Source: Thermoflexales bacterium (GTDB taxonomy: Bacteria > Chloroflexota > Anaerolineae > J036 > Brachytrichaceae). Taken from it: a stretch of DNA of 45,795 nucleotides. The notes under the pieces were generated by a model. The model ran no database searches. It saw nothing but the letters and a program-made list of their open reading frames with translations, and had not been told where the DNA came from. Where the stretch lies: the NCBI GenBank assembly GCA_019694215.1, contig JAIBCK010000016.1, positions 1 through 45,795 on the forward strand, written 5' to 3'. Numbering within the stretch: position 1 is the first letter of the stretch; every line of letters begins with the position of its first letter. The position numbers and the translations under genes are program-made. Positions 30,954 through 37,467 of the stretch are shown one piece after another.

Positions 30954-32037
30954 CGCCCAGCATCCTCCCATACACCTCCGCCGTCTCGCGCGCGGCGCGC
31001 GCCCAGGAATACCCGGCGGCTCGGGCGCGGCCCCGCGCGGCGAGCCCGACGCGCAGGTCGGCATCCGTCCAGATCCGCCCGAGCTGCGTGGCCAGCGCCT
31101 CCGCGTCGCGCGGTGGATGCATCAACGCGGCCGGGCCGGCCACCTCGGCCAGCGCGCCCGCCTCGGCGCAGATCAGGGGCACACCGCGCGCCAGCGCTTC
31201 GAGCGCGGGCAGGCCAAAGCCCTCGGACAGCGACGGCGCGACGACGACGCGGGCCCGGGCGTACAACGCATCGAGCTCAGCATCGGAGACGCGGCCCGCC
31301 AGCTGCACCCGCCCGGCCACGCCGAGTTCGGCAGCCAGCCGGGCCGGCGCGCTGTCGCCCCAGCCCGCCTCGCCCACCAGCGTCAGCCGGACCCCGGCCG
31401 CGGCGGGCAACGCCAGAGCGCGCAACAGCGTCTCCAGGTTTTTGCGCGGCTCGAAGGTCCCGACAAAGAGCGCGAAGGGCGCGTCGTCGTCCGGCGCGCG
31501 CGGCGCGCGCTGCGGGATGGCGCCCGCCTCGTCAATGACCGTTGTGCGTTTCGCCGCCCGCGCCCCGAGCAGGCGGGCAATGTCCGCGCGCGTCGCGGCG
31601 CTGACTGCGATGATGGCATCCGCGCGCGCCGCCGAGGCCGGCGTGCCCGCGTAGTAGCGGCGGCCGTCATCGCCCATCACCTCGGGGTGCTCCATGAAAT
31701 ACAGGTCGTGAATGGTGATGACCTTGCGAAAGCGCCCCCGCGGGGCGATGAAGTCCGGGGCATGCAGCACCCGCAGACGCGGCCAGCGCGCCGCCAGCTC
31801 GACCGGCCAGGCCAGCGCCTCGAGGCGATGGTGGGCGGGCGTGAGGGTCCGGGCAACGGCCAGCCCGGGCGGCACCCAGTCGAGGTCACGGTCGCGTCGG
31901 TCGAGCAGCAGGAGCAGATCGAAGCGCGGGTCGGACAACGCAGCAAGCCCACGCACCAGCCCGCGCGTGTACTGCGAGATCCCGGCCCGGCGATGGAACA
32001 TCAGGCGGCCATCGACCGCGACCAAGGGGCGGGCCAT
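30946..32037 (-). CDS. Glycosyltransferase family 4 (mannosyltransferase-like)
   Basis: 363 residues. The N-terminus VAVDGRLMFHRRAGISQYTRGLV, the VITIHDLYFMEHPEVMG segment, FALFVGTFEPRKNLETLLRAL and the donor motif APSLSEGFGLPALEALARGVPLI are classical GT4 features seen in mannosyl- and glucosyltransferases. It starts immediately after the stop of the ogt-like gene and overlaps the second glycosyltransferase. The two probably act in sequence on the same glycan, cytoplasmic side of the membrane. Confidence 0.93.
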   Translation of the reverse strand: MARPLVAVDGRLMFHRRAGISQYTRGLVRGLAALSDPRFDLLLLLDRRDRDLDWVPPGLAVARTLTPAHHRLEALAWPVELAARWPRLRVLHAPDFIAPRGRFRKVITIHDLYFMEHPEVMGDDGRRYYAGTPASAARADAIIAVSAATRADIARLLGARAAKRTTVIDEAGAIPQRAPRAPDDDAPFALFVGTFEPRKNLETLLRALALPAAAGVRLTLVGEAGWGDSAPARLAAELGVAGRVQLAGRVSDAELDALYARARVVVAPSLSEGFGLPALEALARGVPLICAEAGALAEVAGPAALMHPPRDAEALATQLGRIWTDADLRVGLAARGRARAAGYSWARAARETAEVYGRMLGDV

Positions 32038-32499
32038 CTACAACATCACCGCCTGTTCGTGCTTGAGCAGCCACGTCTTCTTGTCCAGCCCGGCCCGGAA
32101 ACCCGTCAGCCGGCCGCGCACGCCAAGGACGCGATGGCAGGGCACCAGGAGCAGGATCGGGTTTGCGCCGTTGGCCCGCCCCACCGCGCGCGGCGCGGTC
32201 GGGGCATCGATGCGACGGGCCAGCTCGGCATACGAGACGGTCTCGCCAAAGCGCACCTGCCGCAGCTGCTCCCACACCGCGCGCTGGAAGTGGGTGCCAT
32301 CGAGCAGGAGCGGGACGTTGAACTCGCGCCGTTTGCCGGCGAAATACTCGCGCAGCTGCCGGCGCGCAACGATCACAGCTCCCCCGGCGCGGAAAACCGC
32401 TTTCGTCTCGGGCGCAACGAAGTTGACGGCCGTGACCGCCTCGCGCGTGCCCTCGATGAGCAGGCGGCCAATGGGCGTCTCGAGGGTGGTCTGGAACAT
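32038..32499 (-). CDS. ogt: Methylated-DNA-[protein]-cysteine S-methyltransferase
   Basis: 153 residues from ATG 32499 with GGAG eight bases upstream; the in-frame TTG at 32538 is less likely. The active-site PCHRVLG holds the acceptor Cys, preceded by the DNA-binding helix FGETVSYAELARRI and the Arg-finger region AVGRANGANP. It repairs O6-alkylguanine by suicidal transfer to Cys. An N-terminal domain of the Ogt/AGT type is present but there is no Ada sensor domain. It is the first gene of a three-gene minus-strand run with the glycosyltransferases. Confidence 0.94.
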   Translation of the reverse strand: MFQTTLETPIGRLLIEGTREAVTAVNFVAPETKAVFRAGGAVIVARRQLREYFAGKRREFNVPLLLDGTHFQRAVWEQLRQVRFGETVSYAELARRIDAPTAPRAVGRANGANPILLLVPCHRVLGVRGRLTGFRAGLDKKTWLLKHEQAVML

Positions 32500-32561
32500 C
32501 GCAGGCTCCGAAATCGCCCGGTTTTTCCGGCCTTTCAAGGCAGGACCCGGGGCGTGGCTGG

Positions 32562-32567
32562 ATTATA
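32562..32567 (-). promoter_or_regulatory. TATAAT -10 box upstream of ogt
   Basis: The minus strand reads TATAAT at 32567-32562, 62 bases before the ogt ATG, giving a leader of about 55 nt. No clear -35 box. Confidence 0.5.
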
Positions 32568-32594
32568 GCCACCGGCATGCGGAAGAAGCGCGAC

Positions 32595-32645
32595 TTATCC
32601 CCAAAGCGTCCGCCTTATCCCCAGAAGGGGGCGCACTTGTCCACA
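32595..32645 (+). other. Array of three DnaA-box-like 9-mers
   Basis: TTATCCCCA at 32595-32603 and 32615-32623 and TTGTCCACA at 32637-32645 lie in the same direction 20 and 22 bases apart, about two helical turns. A fourth, TGTGGATAA at 32823-32831, is the exact complement of the consensus TTATCCACA. The stretch 32540-32806 between divergent genes is otherwise gene-free and richer in AT than its surroundings. Confidence 0.45.
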
Positions 32646-32762
32646 AAACCAATAAGTTATGTTCCGAATGCGTGCTGTTATGGTAAAGATTCAGCCCCAA
32701 ATCAGCTTTTCTGGACACCACCCATGGCGGTCAAAAGCCTCCGTACGGCCATATGTGGCCGG

Positions 32763-32768
32763 TAAAAT
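32763..32768 (+). promoter_or_regulatory. TAAAAT -10 box of the HExxH protein gene
   Basis: TAAAAT lies 38 bases before the GTG at 32807. A short inverted repeat GGCCA-TATG-TGGCC at 32747-32760 lies in the spacer to any -35 and may be an operator. Confidence 0.45.
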
Positions 32769-32806
32769 GGACGCCCAGCCCGTGCTGGCATAACAGGACA
32801 CCCGCA

Positions 32807-34135
32807 GTGACAGCTTCGCAAATGTGGATAACGCTCCGCAAATGGCTCCAGATGGCCCCCGCCACCCTGCGCGTAGCACTGCGCCGGGACTTGCCGCGGC
32901 TGCTGGTGGTCGTGATCGTCCTGACCGGGCTGCGCTACGACGTGCCCCCGGCCGACAGCCGTGACGCCCTGCTCTCCCGGCGGCTGTCCGGGCTGACCTT
33001 CAACCTGGTCAACTGGACGCTCGGCGCCGCCTCGGACAAGATCGGCTTCGAGCTGATCAGCCCGCAGGATGGGCTGAGCGACGCCGCGCAGGTCGCCTTT
33101 GTGCGCGACTTCGTCCGGCTGGTCGCCGAGACCCGCGCTGCCGAGGACGAGGTCACCCGTATCTATCTCGACCCCGCCATCCCGGACCCGGAGGCCCACA
33201 GCGTCGCGGAGCGCGCGATGCGCGACCGACTGCGCGCGCAACTGGAGGCCCGCCGCGGCGTCGCCGAGGCCATCCTGCAGGAACAGGTCGAGAGTGTCCT
33301 GCGCGAGGAGGGCTTTGCACTGGGGGGTCAGGTACTCCCCCCGTTGCGCTTCCGGATGACCCAGCTGCCTTATGTGCTGATCGTCTCGCGCCGTGACCGC
33401 ATCGAGCGCATCGACCAGCGCGAGCTGGTCACCGGCCTCAGCGTCGACCAGGCCGATCGCATCGAGCGAGACACCGAGCGCGCCTTCGATGTCTCCGCCT
33501 TCGTCACCCCCATCGGCGGGCTGGGCGCCTACCCCACCATGCTGCCGGAGACCGACGCGCTGGTCTTCCTGCTGGCCACGGCCACGCACGAATGGGTGCA
33601 CAACTACCTGCTCGTCCGCCTCGCGCCGGTCGCGACCGGCTATGCCGAGGACCCCGTCGCCCGCGTGATCAACGAGACCACGGCCACGCTGTTCGAGCGC
33701 GACATCACACCGCGCGTGCTCAAGCGCTTCTACCCGGACCTGGCCTGGCCTGCGGATGGGCTCGCCTCGTTGGTCTCTGACAGCGTCGCGCAGCCCGCGC
33801 CGTTCGACTTCAACCGCGAGATGCGCATCACGCGGCTGCGGGCCGACGAGCTGCTGGCCGAGGGGCGGATCGAGGAGGCCGAGGCCTACATGGAGGCGCG
33901 CCGGGCGATCTTTGTCGCGGCTGGCTACGGCATCCGCCGGCTCAACCAGGCCTACTTCGCCTTCTACGGCGCGTATAACGCCGAGCCGGGCGGCGCGCCG
34001 ACCGCCGGGCGCGACCCGATTGGACCGGCCGTGCAGGCGCTGCGCGCGCGCTCCGCGACGGCGGGCGATTTCCTGCGCGCCATTGCAACGGTGCGCAGCC
34101 TGGCCGACGTCGAGGCCGCCGCGCCTACGCGCTGA
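32807..34135 (+). CDS. Putative membrane-anchored zinc metallopeptidase (HExxH)
   Basis: 442 residues from GTG 32807; ATG 32822 is an alternative start five codons later. One hydrophobic segment (about 30-46) follows a basic N-terminus. The HEWVH motif at 261-265 and Glu290 in INETTA fit a gluzincin pattern, HExxH with a third ligand 25 residues on. A coiled, charged region lies at about 95-180 (EAHSVAERAMRDRLRAQLEARR). I do not recognise a named family. A surface-facing peptidase is the best reading. It overlaps the convergent gene by 11 bases. Confidence 0.72.
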   Translation: MTASQMWITLRKWLQMAPATLRVALRRDLPRLLVVVIVLTGLRYDVPPADSRDALLSRRLSGLTFNLVNWTLGAASDKIGFELISPQDGLSDAAQVAFVRDFVRLVAETRAAEDEVTRIYLDPAIPDPEAHSVAERAMRDRLRAQLEARRGVAEAILQEQVESVLREEGFALGGQVLPPLRFRMTQLPYVLIVSRRDRIERIDQRELVTGLSVDQADRIERDTERAFDVSAFVTPIGGLGAYPTMLPETDALVFLLATATHEWVHNYLLVRLAPVATGYAEDPVARVINETTATLFERDITPRVLKRFYPDLAWPADGLASLVSDSVAQPAPFDFNREMRITRLRADELLAEGRIEEAEAYMEARRAIFVAAGYGIRRLNQAYFAFYGAYNAEPGGAPTAGRDPIGPAVQALRARSATAGDFLRAIATVRSLADVEAAAPTR

Positions 34136-35195
34136 GATAGCTGCCGCGCGTCTTGTAGTTCGCGCACAACGTGGTGAGATAAGCCGTCACTTCGATCAGC
34201 TTGCGATCCAGGCCCTCACGCTCCGTCCACAGCTCGAGCGCGCGGGCGCGGTGGATCAGCTTCTCGATCAGGTCACGCGCCACGATGACGTCCACGCCGG
34301 TCCAGTAGGCGATCCGGTTGATGAGGATGAGCTTCTGCGCGCGCAGAAAGAGGTCGGCGCGGATGAAGTTTTTACGCAAATCGCGGCGCGCGATGCCGCG
34401 CGGCTCGGGCCGGAAAAGCGCCTGCACATCCGGGTCGAGGTAGCCGGTCGCCTCGGCGCGGTAGTGATCGGGGTTGGCTCCCATGAACTCGGCCACCGTC
34501 ACCTTCATGTCCTCGGCCTTCTCATACATCCAGTTCAGATTGGTCACCGCGAGCGGCGGCGTACCGCCGAGCTCGGCCACGATGTGCGCGACATACTCGA
34601 TCTTGCGGCGCGCCATCGGCTTGTAGCGGTACTTGCGCTTCCACCCCGAGCGCGGCATCAGCCAGACCTGGAAGGTCTCGGCGAAGTCCTCGTCGGGATG
34701 CTTTTGCGCGTAATGGTCTCCGCTCGGGTTGACGTAGTTCCTGCTCCACGGGTTGTAGTCGTAGGTGTCGCCATCCGGGTAGGTGTTGAAGAAATTGCCC
34801 TCCACCTCGAACAGCTCGCGGAACTCGGGCTGGCGATACAGCTTGTAGGCGTAGCAGAAGGCGTGCCCGGCTTCATGGCGCAGCAGGTTGTAGACATCGG
34901 CCTCGGAGTAGTACCAGCCGCGCAACGCATAATTGATATCCTTCAGCGTCTGCGTGCAGTCGTAGAACCCCAGCGCGATGATCGGGGAGCCGGCGATGCA
35001 GCCATAGCTGGTGGACAGGTAGAAGACCGGGTTCAGGCGGGTGATGCCCTTGGCCCGCAGCTCGCCCATCACGGTCGGGATGGCCTGCTCGAAGATCGTG
35101 CCCTTGACGCGCAGCCCCAGGCGATGGATCGGGGTGTTGAGCACCTCGGTCTTGATCGTCTCCGGCTGATAGAGCAGTGCGCGGGTCTTGCGCAT
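34125..35195 (-). CDS. Putative zinc-binding metallopeptidase (Peptidase_Mx-like)
   Basis: 356 residues, no signal peptide. The RHEAGHAF motif (His107, Glu108, His111) and HPDEDFAETF (Glu173 region) match the putative zinc-binding metallopeptidase family known as Peptidase_Mx/COG4307. Aromatic-rich segments (YYSEADVYNLL, TYPDGDTYDYNPWSRNYVNPSGDHY) lie around the site. Substrate is unknown. The stop codon lies inside the end of the convergent HExxH gene, so two unrelated zinc peptidases sit tail to tail. The next gene upstream is four bases away, suggesting an operon. Confidence 0.75.
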   Translation of the reverse strand: MRKTRALLYQPETIKTEVLNTPIHRLGLRVKGTIFEQAIPTVMGELRAKGITRLNPVFYLSTSYGCIAGSPIIALGFYDCTQTLKDINYALRGWYYSEADVYNLLRHEAGHAFCYAYKLYRQPEFRELFEVEGNFFNTYPDGDTYDYNPWSRNYVNPSGDHYAQKHPDEDFAETFQVWLMPRSGWKRKYRYKPMARRKIEYVAHIVAELGGTPPLAVTNLNWMYEKAEDMKVTVAEFMGANPDHYRAEATGYLDPDVQALFRPEPRGIARRDLRKNFIRADLFLRAQKLILINRIAYWTGVDVIVARDLIEKLIHRARALELWTEREGLDRKLIEVTAYLTTLCANYKTRGSYLSA

Positions 35196-35198
35196 GGC

Positions 35199-36068
35199 CT
35201 AGGCGGGAGACACGCCCCCGCGCGTGATGCGCGTGAGCTCACGCAGGGTCAGGTCGGCGCGCTCATCGCGCAGCAGCGGCAGCCGCGCCCGGGCGCGGCG
35301 GGTCTCGGCCGGATCGAGCTGGATAAACGTCAGGGCCTCGTCGAAGGTCGGCGCGCGCGCCACGATCGCGCCGTTCGCATCCGCCAGCATGCTCCCGCCC
35401 CAGAAGCTCGCGCCATCCTCATACCCCACGCGATTGACAAAAACGAGCGGCGTGGTGAGCAGGCCGGCATACGCCCCGACCAGCGTCTCGGCCCAGTGCT
35501 GCGAGCCCAGCCGGCCCGGCTCATCCAGCCCGCGCCCCGGGGAGGCGTTCACCCAGAACAGCAGGTCGGCGCCATCCTGCCAGAGCAGATACGGAACCGG
35601 GAGATGCCAGCCGTCCTCGCACACAAACAGCCCAACCCGCCCCAGCCGCGTGTCAAATGCGCGCACCTGCTGGCCGGCGCCGACAAAGCGCGCATCGTCA
35701 AACATCCCGTAGGTCACGGGATACACCTTGCGATGAACGTGCACGATCCGGCCGGCCGACAGCCAGGCACTGGCGATGAAGAGCCGCTCGCGCGCGTCGC
35801 GCTCGACAAAGCCGCACACGATGTCGATCTCCGCCGAGGCCGCGAGCAAGGCGGCCAGGGCCGGGGCCTCGGGCGTGGCCGGCATGGCGACGTCGTGCAC
35901 CAGGTCCTGCAGGTAGTAGCCCGTCAGCGAGAGCTCGGGGAAGACGATGACCTGTGCGCCCGCCTGGCGCGCCTCGGCCACCCAGGCCAGGTGCGCGGCC
36001 AGGTTGGCTGCCACGTTGCCGAGGGCGGGTTTGCTCTGCGCGAGGGCGATCTTGACGGAAGCGCTCAC
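35199..36068 (-). CDS. Carbon-nitrogen hydrolase (nitrilase superfamily)
   Basis: 289 residues from GTG 36068; the longer frame runs through the tRNA and is rejected. The catalytic triad is Glu45 in VFPELSLTGY, Lys114 in HRKVYP and Cys150 in FVCEDGWH. FPELSLTGYYLQDL and CEDGWHLP are especially close to the glutaminase domain of NAD+ synthetases, but no synthetase domain follows. It may release ammonia or hydrolyse an amide such as a carbamoyl or deaminated-glutathione-like compound. It precedes the Mx-type peptidase gene by three bases. Confidence 0.9.
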   Translation of the reverse strand: MSASVKIALAQSKPALGNVAANLAAHLAWVAEARQAGAQVIVFPELSLTGYYLQDLVHDVAMPATPEAPALAALLAASAEIDIVCGFVERDARERLFIASAWLSAGRIVHVHRKVYPVTYGMFDDARFVGAGQQVRAFDTRLGRVGLFVCEDGWHLPVPYLLWQDGADLLFWVNASPGRGLDEPGRLGSQHWAETLVGAYAGLLTTPLVFVNRVGYEDGASFWGGSMLADANGAIVARAPTFDEALTFIQLDPAETRRARARLPLLRDERADLTLRELTRITRGGVSPA

Positions 36069-36113
36069 GGTGATCCAACCCGCAGGGGCCAAGCTGGCCC
36101 GAACGGGACGGCG

Positions 36114-36119
36114 AGTATA
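36114..36119 (-). promoter_or_regulatory. TATACT -10 box of the nitrilase-family gene
   Basis: The minus strand reads TATACT at 36119-36114, about 45 bases before the GTG start. No strong -35. It lies just after the tRNA terminator, so the gene does not depend on tRNA transcription. Confidence 0.5.
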
Positions 36120-36170
36120 CCGTTCACAGCCGGCCCGCCCGGCAGGGGTCCGGCAGTGGGATGGAAGGCT

Positions 36171-36207
36171 GAAAAATGCGAAGAGGCGACCGCAGCGTCG
36201 CCTCTCC
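36171..36207 (-). terminator. Rho-independent terminator of tRNA-Pro
   Basis: AGAGGCGAC (36205-36197 on the minus strand) pairs perfectly with 36190-36182 around a six-base loop and is followed by TCGCATTTTT. It lies about ten bases past the tRNA 3' end. Confidence 0.85.
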
Positions 36208-36215
36208 TGACCAAG

Positions 36216-36289
36216 TCGGGGTGCCCGGATTTGAACCGGGGGCCCCTTGCACCCCATGCAAGTGCGCTACCAGGCTGCGCCACACCCCG
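36216..36289 (-). tRNA. tRNA-Pro(GGG)
   Basis: 74 bases. Acceptor stem CGGGGTG/CACCCCG with C1 as usual for proline, D stem GCGC/GCGC with AGCCTGGTA loop, anticodon stem CTTGC/GCAAG with loop ATGGGGT (anticodon GGG), and T arm CCCGG-TTCAAAT-CCGGG. The discriminator is A and CCA is not encoded (CTT follows). It reads CCC and, by wobble, CCU. Confidence 0.95.
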
Positions 36290-36312
36290 CAAACCGCCGA
36301 TTTGGCCCGCCG

Positions 36313-36318
36313 ATTATA
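36313..36318 (-). promoter_or_regulatory. TATAAT -10 box of tRNA-Pro
   Basis: The minus strand reads TATAAT at 36318-36313, placing transcription start about 17 bases before the tRNA 5' end. It stands back to back with the TATAAT of the glutaredoxin-like gene (36329-36334), so two -10 boxes lie 10 bases apart on opposite strands. Confidence 0.65.
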
Positions 36319-36328
36319 GCGCACCCGA

Positions 36329-36334
36329 TATAAT
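36329..36334 (+). promoter_or_regulatory. TATAAT -10 box of the glutaredoxin-like gene, near-leaderless
   Basis: TATAAT ends 11 bases before the ATG at 36346; the expected leader is only about four bases, with no Shine-Dalgarno. Confidence 0.65.
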
Positions 36335-36345
36335 CTTTCCACGCT

Positions 36346-36648
36346 ATGACAGAGCAAGACAAGACCGTCCAGTTTTACGGCGCGATGTGGTGCGGCGATA
36401 CGCGCCGCGCGCGCGGCTGGTTTGACCAGCATCAGATCCCGTATCGCTGGATCGACATCGATGAGGACGCCGACGCTGCCGAGCGCGTGCGCGAGCTGAA
36501 CAATGGCTTTCGCAGCATCCCGACCCTTCTGTTCCATGATGGGTCCCGGCTGGTGGAACCCAGCACGTCGCGGCTCGAGGAGCATGCGCGCAAGCTCGGC
36601 CTGCTGTCGCCGCCTCAACCCCTGCCGCCGGTGACGTCGGAGGAATGA
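36346..36648 (+). CDS. Glutaredoxin/mycoredoxin-like protein with a single active-site Cys
   Basis: 100 residues with a thioredoxin fold: strand VQFYGAMW, active site WCGDT (Cys16; the second Cys of CxxC is Thr19), YRWIDIDEDADA, and the cis-proline loop RSIPTLLFHDGS. It is closest in style to the glutaredoxin-like NrdH/mycoredoxin group. With one Cys it would work by a monothiol mechanism with a low-molecular-weight thiol, or it may bind rather than reduce. It overlaps the next gene by four bases. Confidence 0.85.
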   Translation: MTEQDKTVQFYGAMWCGDTRRARGWFDQHQIPYRWIDIDEDADAAERVRELNNGFRSIPTLLFHDGSRLVEPSTSRLEEHARKLGLLSPPQPLPPVTSEE

Positions 36649-37343
36649 ACGAGCGTCGCGTCCCCGCGCCCGCCCCGATCAGCAGCCAGCAACCGGGCTG
36701 CCTGGTCGCCGCGGGCATCATCGGGGCCGGGCTGATCGTCGCCGCGCTGATCGTGAGCGGGGCGCTCCGCAGCGTGGGCGGGGCGATCGAGCAGAGCAAC
36801 CCGGCCCGCGCGGCCGCCTCCGCCTTTGCGCCGTCGACGGCGACGGTGATCGTGCGTCCGCCCGTCATCAACCAGGTCAAGGCCCTCTCCGACCTGACCT
36901 CCGCGTCGACGACGATGTCGACCATCGCCGAAGCCCAGCAGGCGCGCGTGGGCAACGTGATCTACGAACGGCTGGTGCTGCTGGCCTGCGGGCGGGTCAA
37001 GGCCGGCATCGATTTGAGCAAGCTGCGCGAAGAAGATATCTCGGTCAGCACCGATGGCCGCAGCGTCAGCCTGCGCCTGCCCCGCGCCGAGTTGCTGGAT
37101 GTCTACCTCATCGATGACAGCACCCAGCCCTGCTACACCCGCGTGTATGACCGGACCAACCTCATCCTGCTGCCGAGTTCCAAGGACCTGGAGGCGCAGG
37201 CCCGCGAACAGGCCCTGAAGGCGATTCGGGAGACCGCGCTGCAGTCCGGGGTGCTGAGCGAGGCGGATCGCAACGCCCGCAGCGTGATCGAGCGCGTCCT
37301 GCGCGCCAGTGGCTTCGACACGGTCCTGTTCCTCGAGCGTTAG
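36645..37343 (+). CDS. Membrane-anchored DUF4230-type protein
   Basis: 232 residues. One hydrophobic helix (about 20-44) near the N-terminus is followed by a Ser/Ala/Pro linker and an extracytoplasmic domain with VNQVKALSDLTSAS, LVLLACGRVKAGIDLSKL, VSLRLPRAELLDVYL and a C-terminal helix with EQALKAIRETALQSG. This pattern agrees with DUF4230, a family without known function. Start overlaps the glutaredoxin-like stop, so the two are coupled, perhaps in redox or stress handling at the envelope. Confidence 0.75.
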   Translation: MNERRVPAPAPISSQQPGCLVAAGIIGAGLIVAALIVSGALRSVGGAIEQSNPARAAASAFAPSTATVIVRPPVINQVKALSDLTSASTTMSTIAEAQQARVGNVIYERLVLLACGRVKAGIDLSKLREEDISVSTDGRSVSLRLPRAELLDVYLIDDSTQPCYTRVYDRTNLILLPSSKDLEAQAREQALKAIRETALQSGVLSEADRNARSVIERVLRASGFDTVLFLER

Positions 37344-37397
37344 GCACCCCGGACGCGGCGGACGTCGGCGCGCCCCCGCGGCGGTCCCCGGTTCACC

Positions 37398-37403
37398 TAT
37401 AAT
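37398..37403 (+). promoter_or_regulatory. TATAAT -10 box of the amylase gene
   Basis: TATAAT lies 64 bases before the ATG at 37468, giving a leader of about 58 nt. Unlike the leaderless genes here, the amylase has a ribosome-binding site (GTGGAGGA just upstream). Confidence 0.6.
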
Positions 37404-37467
37404 GTCCGGGCTAAACCAGTTCAGGGCGTCCCGCGCCCGGCGGCCGGCGCCCCTTGTGGAGGACCCG

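Noticed and set aside
32540-32831. Chromosomal origin of replication
   Set aside because: DnaA-box-like words are present, but dnaA, dnaN or gyrB are not, two of the four boxes deviate from consensus, and GC skew cannot be judged from here. Kept only as a possible DnaA-binding region.
36069-36257. N-terminal extension of the nitrilase-family protein
   Set aside because: It would run through the tRNA-Pro and its terminator; GTG at 36068 starts exactly at the family N-terminus.
33756-36425. Plus-strand 889-codon open frame
   Set aside because: It overlaps two genes and the tRNA in other frames and has shadow-frame composition.
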